Part shown: in pieces, positions 7,125 to 14,761 of the stretch
Position numbering within the stretch: the first letter of the stretch is position 1
How the letters are laid out: each line of letters begins with the position of its first letter
Assembly: GCA_045578245.1 (NCBI GenBank)
Contig: JAZNJX010000117.1
Location: forward strand, 1-17,962
Source of the DNA: Fimenecus sp045578245
Lineage (GTDB): Bacteria > Bacillota > Clostridia > Oscillospirales > Acutalibacteraceae
Direction of reading: 5' to 3'
Length of the DNA stretch: 17,962 nucleotides
The notes under the pieces: model-generated
The model's input: only the letters and a program-made list of their open reading frames with translations
Told to the model about the DNA's origin: nothing
Database searches by the model: none
Program-made: the position numbers and the translations under genes

Positions 7125-7613
7125 TTACTTTTTAGGTGCCAGACGTTTTTTAGCAGTAAACTCAAGTGTATCAATGCGAATTATACTGACAACCGTTGTC
7201 AATTTATCCTCAAAAGTAAAATCCTTGTTTACCTGTGTTTTCATAAGCACGGATAATGCCTTTTTCTTTTCTTCAACATCTTCAACGAGAGTTGCAACAC
7301 CTCTGCCCATAATTGAAGCATAAGTAATACCGTATTTACAAGCAACCTCACCCTCAAAAGGAGTAATGTCACAACACATCTCAAAGAAAACTTTTGGATT
7401 TTCTCTTAAAACATCGATTTTTCTGCCACGTCTTGCACCGTGAAGATAGAGAGTGAGTTTTCCGTCAACGAGAGTATAGCCATAATTCATTGGCACAACA
7501 TATGGTTCATCACCATCAATCATTCCAATATGTACAACTTTAGATTTTTCAAGAATTTCGATAATTTCATTAATATCCGTAACCTGTTGCTCTCTGCGAG
7601 TCATTCCATTCAT
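7125..7613 (-). CDS. NimA-like / pyridoxamine-phosphate-oxidase-fold flavoprotein
   Basis: A 162-residue split-barrel protein of the pyridoxamine 5'-phosphate oxidase-related group. Features are MTRREQQVTD near the start, VVHIGMIDGDEPYVVPMNYGY (26-46), LYLHGARRGRKIDVL (55-69) with the His typical of Nim proteins, and YASIMGRGVATL (98-109). Relatives bind FMN or haem, and some reduce 5-nitroimidazole drugs. Actual resistance cannot be inferred, because many homologues in Clostridia are housekeeping flavoproteins. The ATG at 7613 has AAAGAGG 7 nt upstream, which favours it over the ATG at 7604. That site overlaps the end of the preceding phosphatase gene (12-bp gap), so the two are co-transcribed. 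No - strand terminator follows. Confidence 0.85.
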   Translation of the reverse strand: MNGMTRREQQVTDINEIIEILEKSKVVHIGMIDGDEPYVVPMNYGYTLVDGKLTLYLHGARRGRKIDVLRENPKVFFEMCCDITPFEGEVACKYGITYASIMGRGVATLVEDVEEKKKALSVLMKTQVNKDFTFEDKLTTVVSIIRIDTLEFTAKKRLAPKK

Positions 7614-7625
7614 ATTAGTACCTCT

Positions 7626-9050
7626 TTAAAAAAGACTGAATAACAGTTCAATATAGCTTACAAGCATTTTAACGATTTCAACAACAAATGTAATTCCATG
7701 CTGACCTGCTGTTGAGCCAATATCCGTTGGCAAATCTACGTAATCTTCATTGATACTTTCTCTGTCTGTTTTCTTTATTGCATAAGTATCAATAAGTGTT
7801 TTTTCACCTGTTTCGTCATCAACCATATATGCCTTGTAAACAAAATGATTACTGTCAAGGCTTACTGTTGCAAACACACCACCATCTTTTGTGTCTCTTG
7901 CAAGTACAGCACTCTCAAGAATTGGTGGCATTGCTTCTTCATTAACACCATAACGCTTTGTTCCTGCTGTTGATGGAAGAATATGAGTTGTACCATCAGG
8001 ATTTAATGCAAAGGTTGTGCTTTCACCATTCCAGTATTCTGTTACAGTTGATGCAACCTGAACTTTTTCACCCTTAACAGGCTCAGTTCTCATATACATA
8101 TGGTCGTGACCTGCAAAAACAACATCAATTCCCAACTCGTCAATAACTGGAAGAAGGAGATTTCGCATAATAACTGTGTCAGGTTTATTTATATTCTTTC
8201 CTGCTGAATATAATGCACGGTGCATAAGCACGATTTTCCACTGTGCATCTGATGAATTCATATCATTTTTAAGCCAATTAATCTGTGAAGCAGACATTGG
8301 GTACATATCATTTGAGTTAAGAACTGCAAAATGTGCATCACCCCAGTCAAATGAATAATAACAACCTGTTATTGTTGCACTGTCCTCTGCTGCACCGATA
8401 TTGAACATATTATTAAACTTGAACCACTGAAGATTTCCCTCGTGATTACCTGCAACGGGAATAAGAGTTGTGTTCATATTCATAAAAGCAAAGTTTCTGA
8501 AATAACTGTCCCATTCTTCGTTAGTGCAGTCATTTACAAAGTCACCAAGACCAACTGCAAATTCATAATTTGGCATTGTGTTAACAGCAGACTGTAAAAC
8601 CTTTGCTGCACTCTGGAAGTTTTCTTCGTTACTTGCCTGAACGTCGGCAAAAACAATGAAATTAGTCTCATCCTTTGTTTTGCTTGGAGTTGTGAAATAG
8701 CCAATTTCACTCCAGACACCAGTTTTGCTGTCACCAACACGATACTGATACTTTGTGTTAGGTTTAAGTGTGTCAACAACTACTTTATGCACATATTTCT
8801 CCATAGCTTTGTAACTAATACCGCTGACAACCTCGGCTTTTTTAAGGTCAGCACCAACAGGAGCAACCTGTACATCAGTCCCTGCCTTTTCGTCTGTGTA
8901 CCAACAAAAACCTCTTGCAGTTGCAGAGTCACCATTAATTGTAACACTGACTCTTGATACTTCCCCTGCCACTGTAGCACTCGCCATAATCGGAAGTGTC
9001 ATACAAAGCACAAGAAGAACTGCGATAATTTTTACAAATGATTTTTTCAT
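7626..9050 (-). CDS. Secreted purple-acid-phosphatase-like metallophosphoesterase
   Basis: A 474-residue protein exported by a signal peptide (residues 1 to about 25; basic KK, hydrophobic core, likely ASA cleavage). Residues about 30-122 form the beta-sandwich (Fn3-like) domain found before the catalytic domain in purple acid phosphatases, including LKPNTKYQYRVGD. The metallophosphoesterase core has D136 (FADVQ), D170 (GLGDFVND), GN202H203E, H277 (VLMHRALYS) and GH315DH317MYMRT. Relatives release phosphate from external phosphomonoesters; the exact substrate is open. The last 20 residues (FVVEIVKMLVSYIELLFSLF) are hydrophobic with almost no charge, so the enzyme may stay attached to the membrane. 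AAAGGGAAG (9061-9069) is the ribosome site, reaching to within 1 bp of the upstream gene's stop. Confidence 0.92.
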   Translation of the reverse strand: MKKSFVKIIAVLLVLCMTLPIMASATVAGEVSRVSVTINGDSATARGFCWYTDEKAGTDVQVAPVGADLKKAEVVSGISYKAMEKYVHKVVVDTLKPNTKYQYRVGDSKTGVWSEIGYFTTPSKTKDETNFIVFADVQASNEENFQSAAKVLQSAVNTMPNYEFAVGLGDFVNDCTNEEWDSYFRNFAFMNMNTTLIPVAGNHEGNLQWFKFNNMFNIGAAEDSATITGCYYSFDWGDAHFAVLNSNDMYPMSASQINWLKNDMNSSDAQWKIVLMHRALYSAGKNINKPDTVIMRNLLLPVIDELGIDVVFAGHDHMYMRTEPVKGEKVQVASTVTEYWNGESTTFALNPDGTTHILPSTAGTKRYGVNEEAMPPILESAVLARDTKDGGVFATVSLDSNHFVYKAYMVDDETGEKTLIDTYAIKKTDRESINEDYVDLPTDIGSTAGQHGITFVVEIVKMLVSYIELLFSLF

Positions 9051-9070
9051 AATAATCTAACTTCCCTTTG

Positions 9071-9994
9071 TCACATATATTTTTTAAATGTTTTTCTCAT
9101 TCTCATAGCAACATCTATAATCCAATCAAATTGCTCTGTCCAATTTTCTACATCTTCAAAATCAACTGTATGTGTTGCTATAATTCTACTTGCTTTTTTA
9201 TTTGGCAATTCTCTCCATTCAAGCAAAATTCCTATTTCTTTTTCTATAAAATCTTTATTGGCATAAAAGCTATGGTACAAATCCTTATCGTCAGAAATAT
9301 ACCATTCGACTCCAACGCAATTGTTCTTTCTAATTTGTAAAAGGCTTATACTGCAAGCAGAAGAACCAACGCTCATCGTCATCCAATGGTCTGTACTTGC
9401 TTTTCGTTTATTAAATGCTTTAGAAAAACTTGACTTAGAAAAAGCATAATCATTAAAAGCCTGCCAATAGTCATATCTTTTTTGAAGAATTGGTCTGCTA
9501 TTTGTGTTTCTCTTTATTTCTTTCGCCCAATCATTAGGTTTTTCAACAATCTCAAATTTAACTGCAATATCTGAATCACCAATTTGATATAACTTGATTT
9601 CTATAAGGAAAAAAGCAATATTTTCATCCGTATGGTTATTTAACCACTCTATTGCTGAACGATGTTCTTCTCTTGCTCTTTTAACCACCCAAATAACCAC
9701 ATCTGCTGATTTTCCAGATGCATATGTTATTAGTTTCCCAAGATGGTCGTGGTTAGTATCTTCTAATTGATTTTCAATTATTATTTTTCTTTCTGTTCCT
9801 ATCTCTGTGGCATAAATATCTACATTAAAATTTCCAACACTTGATTCTGTCTCATCAACGGTAATATCTATGCCCACAGCATCAGAAAGCAACATTAAAT
9901 TATCTTCTTCTGCCAGCCAGGGTGTAAAGTCCAAAGCTTCATGTGGCCAAACTTTTCTTAAATCCTTTATTTCTTTAAGTTTACCCAAATTCAT
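9071..9994 (-). CDS. PD-(D/E)XK-like / DUF4268-type protein of unknown function
   Basis: A 307-residue soluble protein. The N-terminal half carries a nuclease-fold pattern: D59 in NVDIYA, then E74-N-Q76 in KIIIENQ, followed by TNHDHLGKLITYASG. This gives the D...ExQ variant of the PD-(D/E)XK core. The C-terminal half (about 170-300, with KRYDYWQAFNDYA, several aromatic residues and SLLQIRKNNCVGVEWYI) resembles the DUF4268 domain that I recall accompanying this type of N-terminus. The function of such proteins is not established; a nucleic-acid-cleaving or defence role is only a suggestion from the fold. AAGGAGG (10004-10010) lies 9 nt before the ATG. The gene ends 20 bp before the phosphatase gene and starts 77 bp after the transporter. 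It looks out of place among metabolic genes. Fold moderately sure, role unknown. Confidence 0.75.
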   Translation of the reverse strand: MNLGKLKEIKDLRKVWPHEALDFTPWLAEEDNLMLLSDAVGIDITVDETESSVGNFNVDIYATEIGTERKIIIENQLEDTNHDHLGKLITYASGKSADVVIWVVKRAREEHRSAIEWLNNHTDENIAFFLIEIKLYQIGDSDIAVKFEIVEKPNDWAKEIKRNTNSRPILQKRYDYWQAFNDYAFSKSSFSKAFNKRKASTDHWMTMSVGSSACSISLLQIRKNNCVGVEWYISDDKDLYHSFYANKDFIEKEIGILLEWRELPNKKASRIIATHTVDFEDVENWTEQFDWIIDVAMRMRKTFKKYM

Positions 9995-10020
9995 AATGCT
10001 AAACCTCCTTGTTTGCTAAC

Positions 10021-10032
10021 TTGATTTATCAA
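10021..10032. repeat. Short palindrome upstream of the DUF4268-type gene
   Basis: TTGAT-TT-ATCAA (10021-10032) lies in the 77-bp gap between the symporter and the DUF4268-type gene, about 27 bp upstream of the ATG. It is too short to be a terminator and could be a protein-binding site. No convincing promoter was seen in this gap. Confidence 0.3.
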
Positions 10033-10071
10033 TATTTCATAAGCATCTGTGCGCAATTCATGTAGCACTAA

Positions 10072-11529
10072 TTACTTTTCAATGTCATATTTCTTTGACA
10101 ACATGCTCAAAGCCTGTTCTCTTGTGATTTTACCTGTGTTGCAATCAGTCATTATCTGAACATCCTTATCCTTCAAATCATAGAACAACCATATAATAAA
10201 AGCAATCGCACCACCAATTGCAGGAATAAGCATAAAGATTAACCAAAGCATATCCAATGCGTGTTGTGTCTGTGTTACTCCGCTTTGTTCCAATTCCTGG
10301 AATGAACCTACTTCAACAACTTTCCAACCAACCGATTCAAGGCCAAGAATGAAGAGTCCCAAAGCACCTGAAATAGAGCTTGTAAGTTTTGCCATGAATG
10401 TCTGTACAGCAAAAGTTATGCCCTTTGCTTCAGTACCGGTTTTGAATCGTCCATATTCTGCACAGTCCGGTGTGAACATACACATTTCAAGGCTGATTAC
10501 TGCCAATGGGATTGAACGAATAGTGAAAAGAATGATGTAAACGACCACATTGCCGTATCCTATCAACCACATAATAAAACTGAGTACAACGTAAACCAAC
10601 AAGCATATTTGATTTACCTTCATCTTATCAAATTTACGGATAATCTTCGGTAACAGCAAGGAAATAATAAGCTGTGGAATTGTTCCGATTGCACCAACAA
10701 GCAATGAGAACAATGCACTGTTAAACAAGTAATATGAAACATAAAGAGTAAATGCATTACCAATGCTCAATGCAGAATAGAAGAAAAGTCCCACATAATA
10801 TATAAGTAGATACTTATTTCTGATAAGGTATGAGAACATTTTTCTTATAGTAAAGGTCTCTTCACTCTCTGCATGGAAACGCTCCTTGAGTTTAAATGAT
10901 GCAGGTGACATCAAAGCAAATGCAACAACAGAGATAATGACAGTTATCATGCCATAATTCATACCAACTTTTTCACTGATAAGAACAGTTGTCAATGTGG
11001 ATGTGATACCAACACCTGCATAAGTTGCAATACTCTTGTATGACTGAATGGTATTTCTTTCGTCAATACTCTGGCTCATTGATGTGAGAATTCCGAAGAT
11101 AGGCACGTCACAAAGAGTGTATGCTGTGTCCCAGAGAATATAAGCAACAGCAAACCATACCAATTTAACTGTTTCTGAAGAATTAGAAGGTATAACGAAA
11201 GTCAGTATTGTAGCAAGCGGAATGAGAATAGTTGAAATTTTTATCCAAGGCAGATATTTCTTTCCGCTTTTGAACTTGATTAAGTCAAAAATCGCACCGA
11301 AAAGAGTGTCGTTTACTGCATCCCATACCTTAACAATAAGTATAATTGATGCTGATTTGATTGGGTCAATACCCAGAAACAAAAGATATGTAGTCAAACA
11401 CACATTGAAAAGAGTGTAAATCATATTCTGACCTGCAAAATATGAATAGTAGCTTGCCCTTTCAACCGGTTCTGTTGACCAATCCTCTCTGGTTACAAAA
11501 ATCTTTTTAAGTAATGATGTTTTTCCCAT
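10072..11529 (-). CDS. GPH-family (MelB-like) sugar:cation symporter
   Basis: A 485-residue protein with about 12 membrane helices. The family signatures are clear: KVWDAVNDTLFGAIFD (67-82) holds D70 and D74, matching the cation-site Asp pair of MelB, and LCDVPIFGIL (139-148) holds D141, matching the Asp of helix IV. The N-terminal ERASYYSYFAGQN segment and the C-terminal soluble tail also fit. These carriers import glycosides, pentosides or hexuronides with Na+, Li+ or H+. The sugar is not predictable, and no glycosidase gene lies beside it to hint at one. AGGGGGAT ends 7 nt before the ATG. The start is 22 bp after the RlmD gene. A 77-bp gap without a terminator follows. Confidence 0.92.
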   Translation of the reverse strand: MGKTSLLKKIFVTREDWSTEPVERASYYSYFAGQNMIYTLFNVCLTTYLLFLGIDPIKSASIILIVKVWDAVNDTLFGAIFDLIKFKSGKKYLPWIKISTILIPLATILTFVIPSNSSETVKLVWFAVAYILWDTAYTLCDVPIFGILTSMSQSIDERNTIQSYKSIATYAGVGITSTLTTVLISEKVGMNYGMITVIISVVAFALMSPASFKLKERFHAESEETFTIRKMFSYLIRNKYLLIYYVGLFFYSALSIGNAFTLYVSYYLFNSALFSLLVGAIGTIPQLIISLLLPKIIRKFDKMKVNQICLLVYVVLSFIMWLIGYGNVVVYIILFTIRSIPLAVISLEMCMFTPDCAEYGRFKTGTEAKGITFAVQTFMAKLTSSISGALGLFILGLESVGWKVVEVGSFQELEQSGVTQTQHALDMLWLIFMLIPAIGGAIAFIIWLFYDLKDKDVQIMTDCNTGKITREQALSMLSKKYDIEK

Positions 11530-11551
11530 ATATAATCCCCCTAATTATGAT

Positions 11552-12898
11552 TTATTGTCGCACAATTAACGCAGCACTTTCTACATGGCTTGTTTTTGGA
11601 AACATATCAACCGGTGTTACTTCTTTTGTTTCATATCCCAATTCACGAAGAATTGCACAATCCCTTGCCTGAGTTGAAACATCACAAGAAACATAAACAA
11701 TTCTCTTTGGATTCATTTCTGCAACATATTCTAGCACCTCTTTGTCGCAGCCTTTTCTTGGTGGGTCAATAATTACTGCATCAGGCTCGATATTCTTATC
11801 TTTAAGTATTTTCACTGCATCCTTTGCATCACCACAATAGAATTCACAGTTTTCAATATTATTTCGTTTTGCATTTTCCTTTGCATCTTCAATCGCTTCG
11901 GGAATAATTTCAACACCAATTACCTTTTTAACATCCTTTGCCATTGAAAGTCCGATTGTACCTGCACCACAATAAAGGTCAAGGATTGTTTCGTCCCCTT
12001 TTGTCTCTACATAGTCCAAAGCTTTTTTATAAAGCAATTCTGCACAATCGTGATTTACCTGATAGAAAGAAAGTGGTGAAAGTCGAATTTTTACTCCACA
12101 AAGGATATCCTCAATATAATCCTCACCCCAAAGGGTTGTACAGTTTTTACCGAGAATTACATTTGTTTTTTCCGTATTTTCATTGATGACAACGCTCTTA
12201 ATTGCCTCGAATCTCATTAAATCGTCGCAAAGCTCATCTGCATATGGTAAAACCTTGCCATTGATTACAAGACACACCATAATCTGCTCTGTTTTAAAAG
12301 CTTTTCTTATATAAATATGACGTACAAGTCCCGTATGATTTACAGAATCGTATGCTGTAATGCCGAATTCTCTCATCCAGTCCTTTACGGTTTCAACAAT
12401 CTCTGCAAAATCCTTTGGTTGCAAAGCACAGTCGGAAGAATTTATAATTCTGTGGCTTTTCTGTGCATAAAAACCTGCAACAAGGTCCTTTTCCATTCCA
12501 ACGGGATATTGTGCCTTATTTCTGTATCTTTCCGTCTCACAAGTGATAATATCTCTCACAGGCACTTCCATATGAGCAAGGCGCAGAAAAGCATCAACAA
12601 TCTTTTGTCGTTTCAACTGTTTTTCTGCCTCATAGGATATATGACGAAAAACACATCCACCACAGGAGCGAAAATGCTCACAATCCACATTGACTCTGTC
12701 GGGGGATGGCTTTAAAATCTGCTTGATTATACCGACTGCATAGGTCTTTTTTGCCTTGATAATATGTGCAATAATTGTATCGCCCTTTGCAGCACCTGAC
12801 ACAAAAACAGCCTGACCGTCATAATGTCCAACACCATTACCCTCAGCGGTATAACCCTCAATATTCAGTTGTATATCTTGGTTTTTCTGAAGCGACAT
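11552..12898 (-). CDS. rlmD: 23S rRNA (uracil-C5)-methyltransferase, RlmD/RlmCD (RumA) family
   Basis: A 448-residue enzyme. Residues about 5-60 form a TRAM RNA-binding domain. The [4Fe-4S] ligands are C73, C79, C82 and C157 (CEHFRSCGGC and SSDC). The SAM-dependent methyltransferase domain has LDLYCGAGTIGL (306-317), the Q280-V-N motif, IDPPRKGC (377-384), the nucleophile C405 in VSCDVSTQARD and the general base E440 in HVES. It methylates C5 of uridine in 23S rRNA. In Gram-positives one enzyme (RlmCD) may act on both U747 and U1939, so the symbol is by family. The ribosome site AAGGTG overlaps the end of the second chromate-transporter gene (9-bp gap). Confidence 0.95.
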   Translation of the reverse strand: MSLQKNQDIQLNIEGYTAEGNGVGHYDGQAVFVSGAAKGDTIIAHIIKAKKTYAVGIIKQILKPSPDRVNVDCEHFRSCGGCVFRHISYEAEKQLKRQKIVDAFLRLAHMEVPVRDIITCETERYRNKAQYPVGMEKDLVAGFYAQKSHRIINSSDCALQPKDFAEIVETVKDWMREFGITAYDSVNHTGLVRHIYIRKAFKTEQIMVCLVINGKVLPYADELCDDLMRFEAIKSVVINENTEKTNVILGKNCTTLWGEDYIEDILCGVKIRLSPLSFYQVNHDCAELLYKKALDYVETKGDETILDLYCGAGTIGLSMAKDVKKVIGVEIIPEAIEDAKENAKRNNIENCEFYCGDAKDAVKILKDKNIEPDAVIIDPPRKGCDKEVLEYVAEMNPKRIVYVSCDVSTQARDCAILRELGYETKEVTPVDMFPKTSHVESAALIVRQ

Positions 12899-12907
12899 AC
12901 AAACACC

Positions 12908-13480
12908 TTATAATTTTAATAATATACCTGCAACAGCACCAAGTGCCAACCAGAATGCAGGATGTAATTTTTTGAGTTTCTTAATAAACATAAGTGCAAA
13001 AACAACAACGGAAATTGCAATAACGGGAATTGCAAAGGCACCATTTGCATAGAAAATAGGCTTGATAATTCCGAAAACTGCAAAGGCAACCAGCGCTGTA
13101 ACCACCGGACGGATACCCGAAAAAGCACCTTTCACATATTCATTCTCTTTAAATGCCTTTAAGAAACCTGCAATAATAACAATAACAATAATTGATGGTG
13201 TAACAAGTCCCATAGTCGCTGTTATTCCACCGAAAACCCCACCAATAATGCCAAACTCGGTAAAACCTGCATGGTAACCTGCATAAGTAGCCATATTAAC
13301 ACCGATTGGTCCGGGTGTGCTTTCTGCAACTGCAACCATAACTCCCAATTCTTCAGGATTAAACCAACCATAGTCGCTTCTTGCCAAATCCTGCAAGAAA
13401 GGAATTGTAGCAGGACCACCACCAACTGCAAAAAGACCGATTTTAAAGAATTCTAAAAACAAATACAAGAAGGTCATCAC
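12908..13480 (-). CDS. Chromate transporter family, half-size subunit 2
   Basis: A 190-residue membrane protein with about five to six helices and the ChrA half-domain pattern: FFKIGLFAVGGGPATIPFL near the N-terminus and STPGPIGVNMATYAGY about 40 residues later. Short ChrA proteins occur as adjacent pairs that together equal one long ChrA antiporter, as here. Export of chromate is the named role, but many homologues in anaerobes probably move another oxyanion. The GTG at 13480 overlaps the stop of subunit 1 (GTGA), and AAGGAGGG (13490-13497) lies 9 nt upstream. The adjacent ATG at 13477 is possible but less well spaced. Confidence 0.9.
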   Translation of the reverse strand: MMTFLYLFLEFFKIGLFAVGGGPATIPFLQDLARSDYGWFNPEELGVMVAVAESTPGPIGVNMATYAGYHAGFTEFGIIGGVFGGITATMGLVTPSIIVIVIIAGFLKAFKENEYVKGAFSGIRPVVTALVAFAVFGIIKPIFYANGAFAIPVIAISVVVFALMFIKKLKKLHPAFWLALGAVAGILLKL

Positions 13481-14025
13481 TTTGCTTTTCCCTCCTTGAT
13501 TTTACTGTAAACAACACCGACAATTCCGCCGAAAATAACGAGGAGAATCGGAGTAACATCAAACACAAAACAAGCGATAAGTCCGATTATGAAAAGCACA
13601 ACCGAAATCATATTCACAAGACTTTTTCTGCCAAGTGTAATTACTGTGTGTGCGAGTAAAGCACAAACGATGGCATTGATTCCTGTAAGCGCAGATGCAA
13701 CAATCGGATAATCCATAAAAGACTGCAAAACAGATGCTATAATTGTAATGATTACTATTGAAGGTGCAACCATTCCAAGAGTTGCAAAGATGCCACCCAA
13801 CACTCCTGCCTGATAATAGCCGATAAATGTAGCAGTATTAACTGCAATAATACCTGGTGTACATTGACCGACAGCATAGTAGTCAAGCAATTCCTCTTCC
13901 GTTGCCCATTTTTTCTTCTGGACAATTTCTCGTGTTAAAAGCGGCAACATTGTAAGACCACCACCAAAGGTAATTCCTCCGATTTTTGCAAAGGTCAAAA
14001 ATAAACTCAATAACTTTTTAAACAT
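13477..14025 (-). CDS. Chromate transporter family, half-size subunit 1
   Basis: A 182-residue membrane protein with the same half-domain layout as its neighbour: FAKIGGITFGGGLTMLPLL and GQCTPGIIAVNTATFIGY. It starts at the ATG at 14025. The longer frame uses a TTG at 14037 that lies over the ribosome site itself (GGAGA, 14031-14035, 5 nt before the ATG). It is translationally coupled to subunit 2 by a 4-bp overlap. The upstream cyclase gene ends 15 bp away, so all three are one unit. The two halves probably form an antiparallel or pseudo-symmetric pair; this is inferred from the family. Confidence 0.9.
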   Translation of the reverse strand: MFKKLLSLFLTFAKIGGITFGGGLTMLPLLTREIVQKKKWATEEELLDYYAVGQCTPGIIAVNTATFIGYYQAGVLGGIFATLGMVAPSIVIITIIASVLQSFMDYPIVASALTGINAIVCALLAHTVITLGRKSLVNMISVVLFIIGLIACFVFDVTPILLVIFGGIVGVVYSKIKEGKAK

Positions 14026-14040
14026 GCTTTTCTCCAAAAT

Positions 14041-14649
14041 TTATTTATTATCTCCACTCCAGAAGATAAAATCACTTACTAAAAAGGCTCTTACGGGAGC
14101 AGCTTCTGCACCACTGATTTTTATTGGTGCAGCTGAAAGGAAATAATCTCCCTTTTTCACGTTACTTAAATCAAGATTTTCAAGAAGTGCAATATTATCC
14201 ATCAAAAACATTCTGTGTGTTCTTCCGTCACTACCCTCGGGCTCAACAGTCATACCATCCGTACCAACAAGATAGTATCCCAGATGTGCAATAGCCGAAG
14301 CAGCCGATTCGTGGAAAACTGCCTTTCCACCACTTTTCACAAGCACTCTTTTGGCATTTCTTGGAAAGTATTCTTCAACAAAAGCACCTGTAATCATTTC
14401 CGTATTTGCCTCAACTACAACACAAGGGCCAAAAAACGCTTCGTGGGGAATTTCTGTAATGTCTTTTTCGTCGGATAAAAAGTGTAATGGTGCATCCATA
14501 TGTGTGCCATTATGCAAACACATCTCGATTTTCCCAAGATTGTACTGACTTCCATCTTCGATTTTTGCTACCCTTTCAAGACTTGCAACAGGGTCGCCGG
14601 GAAAAACAGGACAGCTTAAAACTTCTCTTGTGATATCAATAAATTTCAC
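14041..14649 (-). CDS. Cyclase / kynurenine-formamidase-like metal hydrolase (PF04199 type)
   Basis: A 202-residue soluble enzyme with the metal-binding motif H46-N-G-T-H50-M-D52-A-P-L-H56-F, which defines the family, plus later conserved parts DGMTVEP, DGRTHRMFL, LLENLDL and APIKISGAEAAPVRAF. Relatives hydrolyse N-formylkynurenine or other amide or lactone substrates. No kynurenine-pathway gene is nearby, so the true substrate is unknown. The start is the GTG at 14649: GGGGGAG (14655-14661) sits 5 nt upstream, while the ATG at 14676 lies at the predicted transcription start. It is first gene after the promoter and is followed by the chromate-transporter pair. Confidence 0.88.
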   Translation of the reverse strand: MKFIDITREVLSCPVFPGDPVASLERVAKIEDGSQYNLGKIEMCLHNGTHMDAPLHFLSDEKDITEIPHEAFFGPCVVVEANTEMITGAFVEEYFPRNAKRVLVKSGGKAVFHESAASAIAHLGYYLVGTDGMTVEPEGSDGRTHRMFLMDNIALLENLDLSNVKKGDYFLSAAPIKISGAEAAPVRAFLVSDFIFWSGDNK

Positions 14650-14679
14650 ACATACTCCCCCAATATGATTTATCATTTT

Positions 14680-14708
14680 ATTCTATCATATTTTTATACC
14701 TAATTCAA
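14680..14708 (-). promoter_or_regulatory. Sigma-A-type promoter of the cyclase-chr-rlmD run
   Basis: -35 TTGAAT (14703-14708), exact 17-bp spacer, -10 TAGAAT (14680-14685). The predicted start near 14673 leaves a leader of about 24 nt containing the GGGGGAG ribosome site. It lies just downstream of the proS terminator, as expected for a new transcription unit. Confidence 0.75.
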
Positions 14709-14720
14709 TATAGGACAAAA

Positions 14721-14748
14721 TAAAAAAGGCGAGGTTTTCCTCGCCTTT
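14721..14748 (-). terminator. Intrinsic terminator after proS
   Basis: In gene orientation: AAAGGCGAGG (14748-14739), loop AAAA, CCTCGCCTTT (14734-14725), then T-rich TTTATTTT. The 10-bp stem is perfect and GC-rich. It lies 13 bp after the proS stop. Confidence 0.93.
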
Positions 14749-14761
14749 AAAACGTTTAAGA

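Noticed and set aside
7125..7613. Calling the Nim-like gene a nitroimidazole resistance gene
   Set aside because: The fold and motifs support the family, but many members in anaerobes do not confer resistance and nothing in the sequence decides it.
10011..10071. Terminator or strong promoter in the gap between the symporter and the DUF4268-type gene
   Set aside because: Only short pairings (GTGC/GCAC and TTGAT/ATCAA) without a T-run, and -35/-10 matches are poor.
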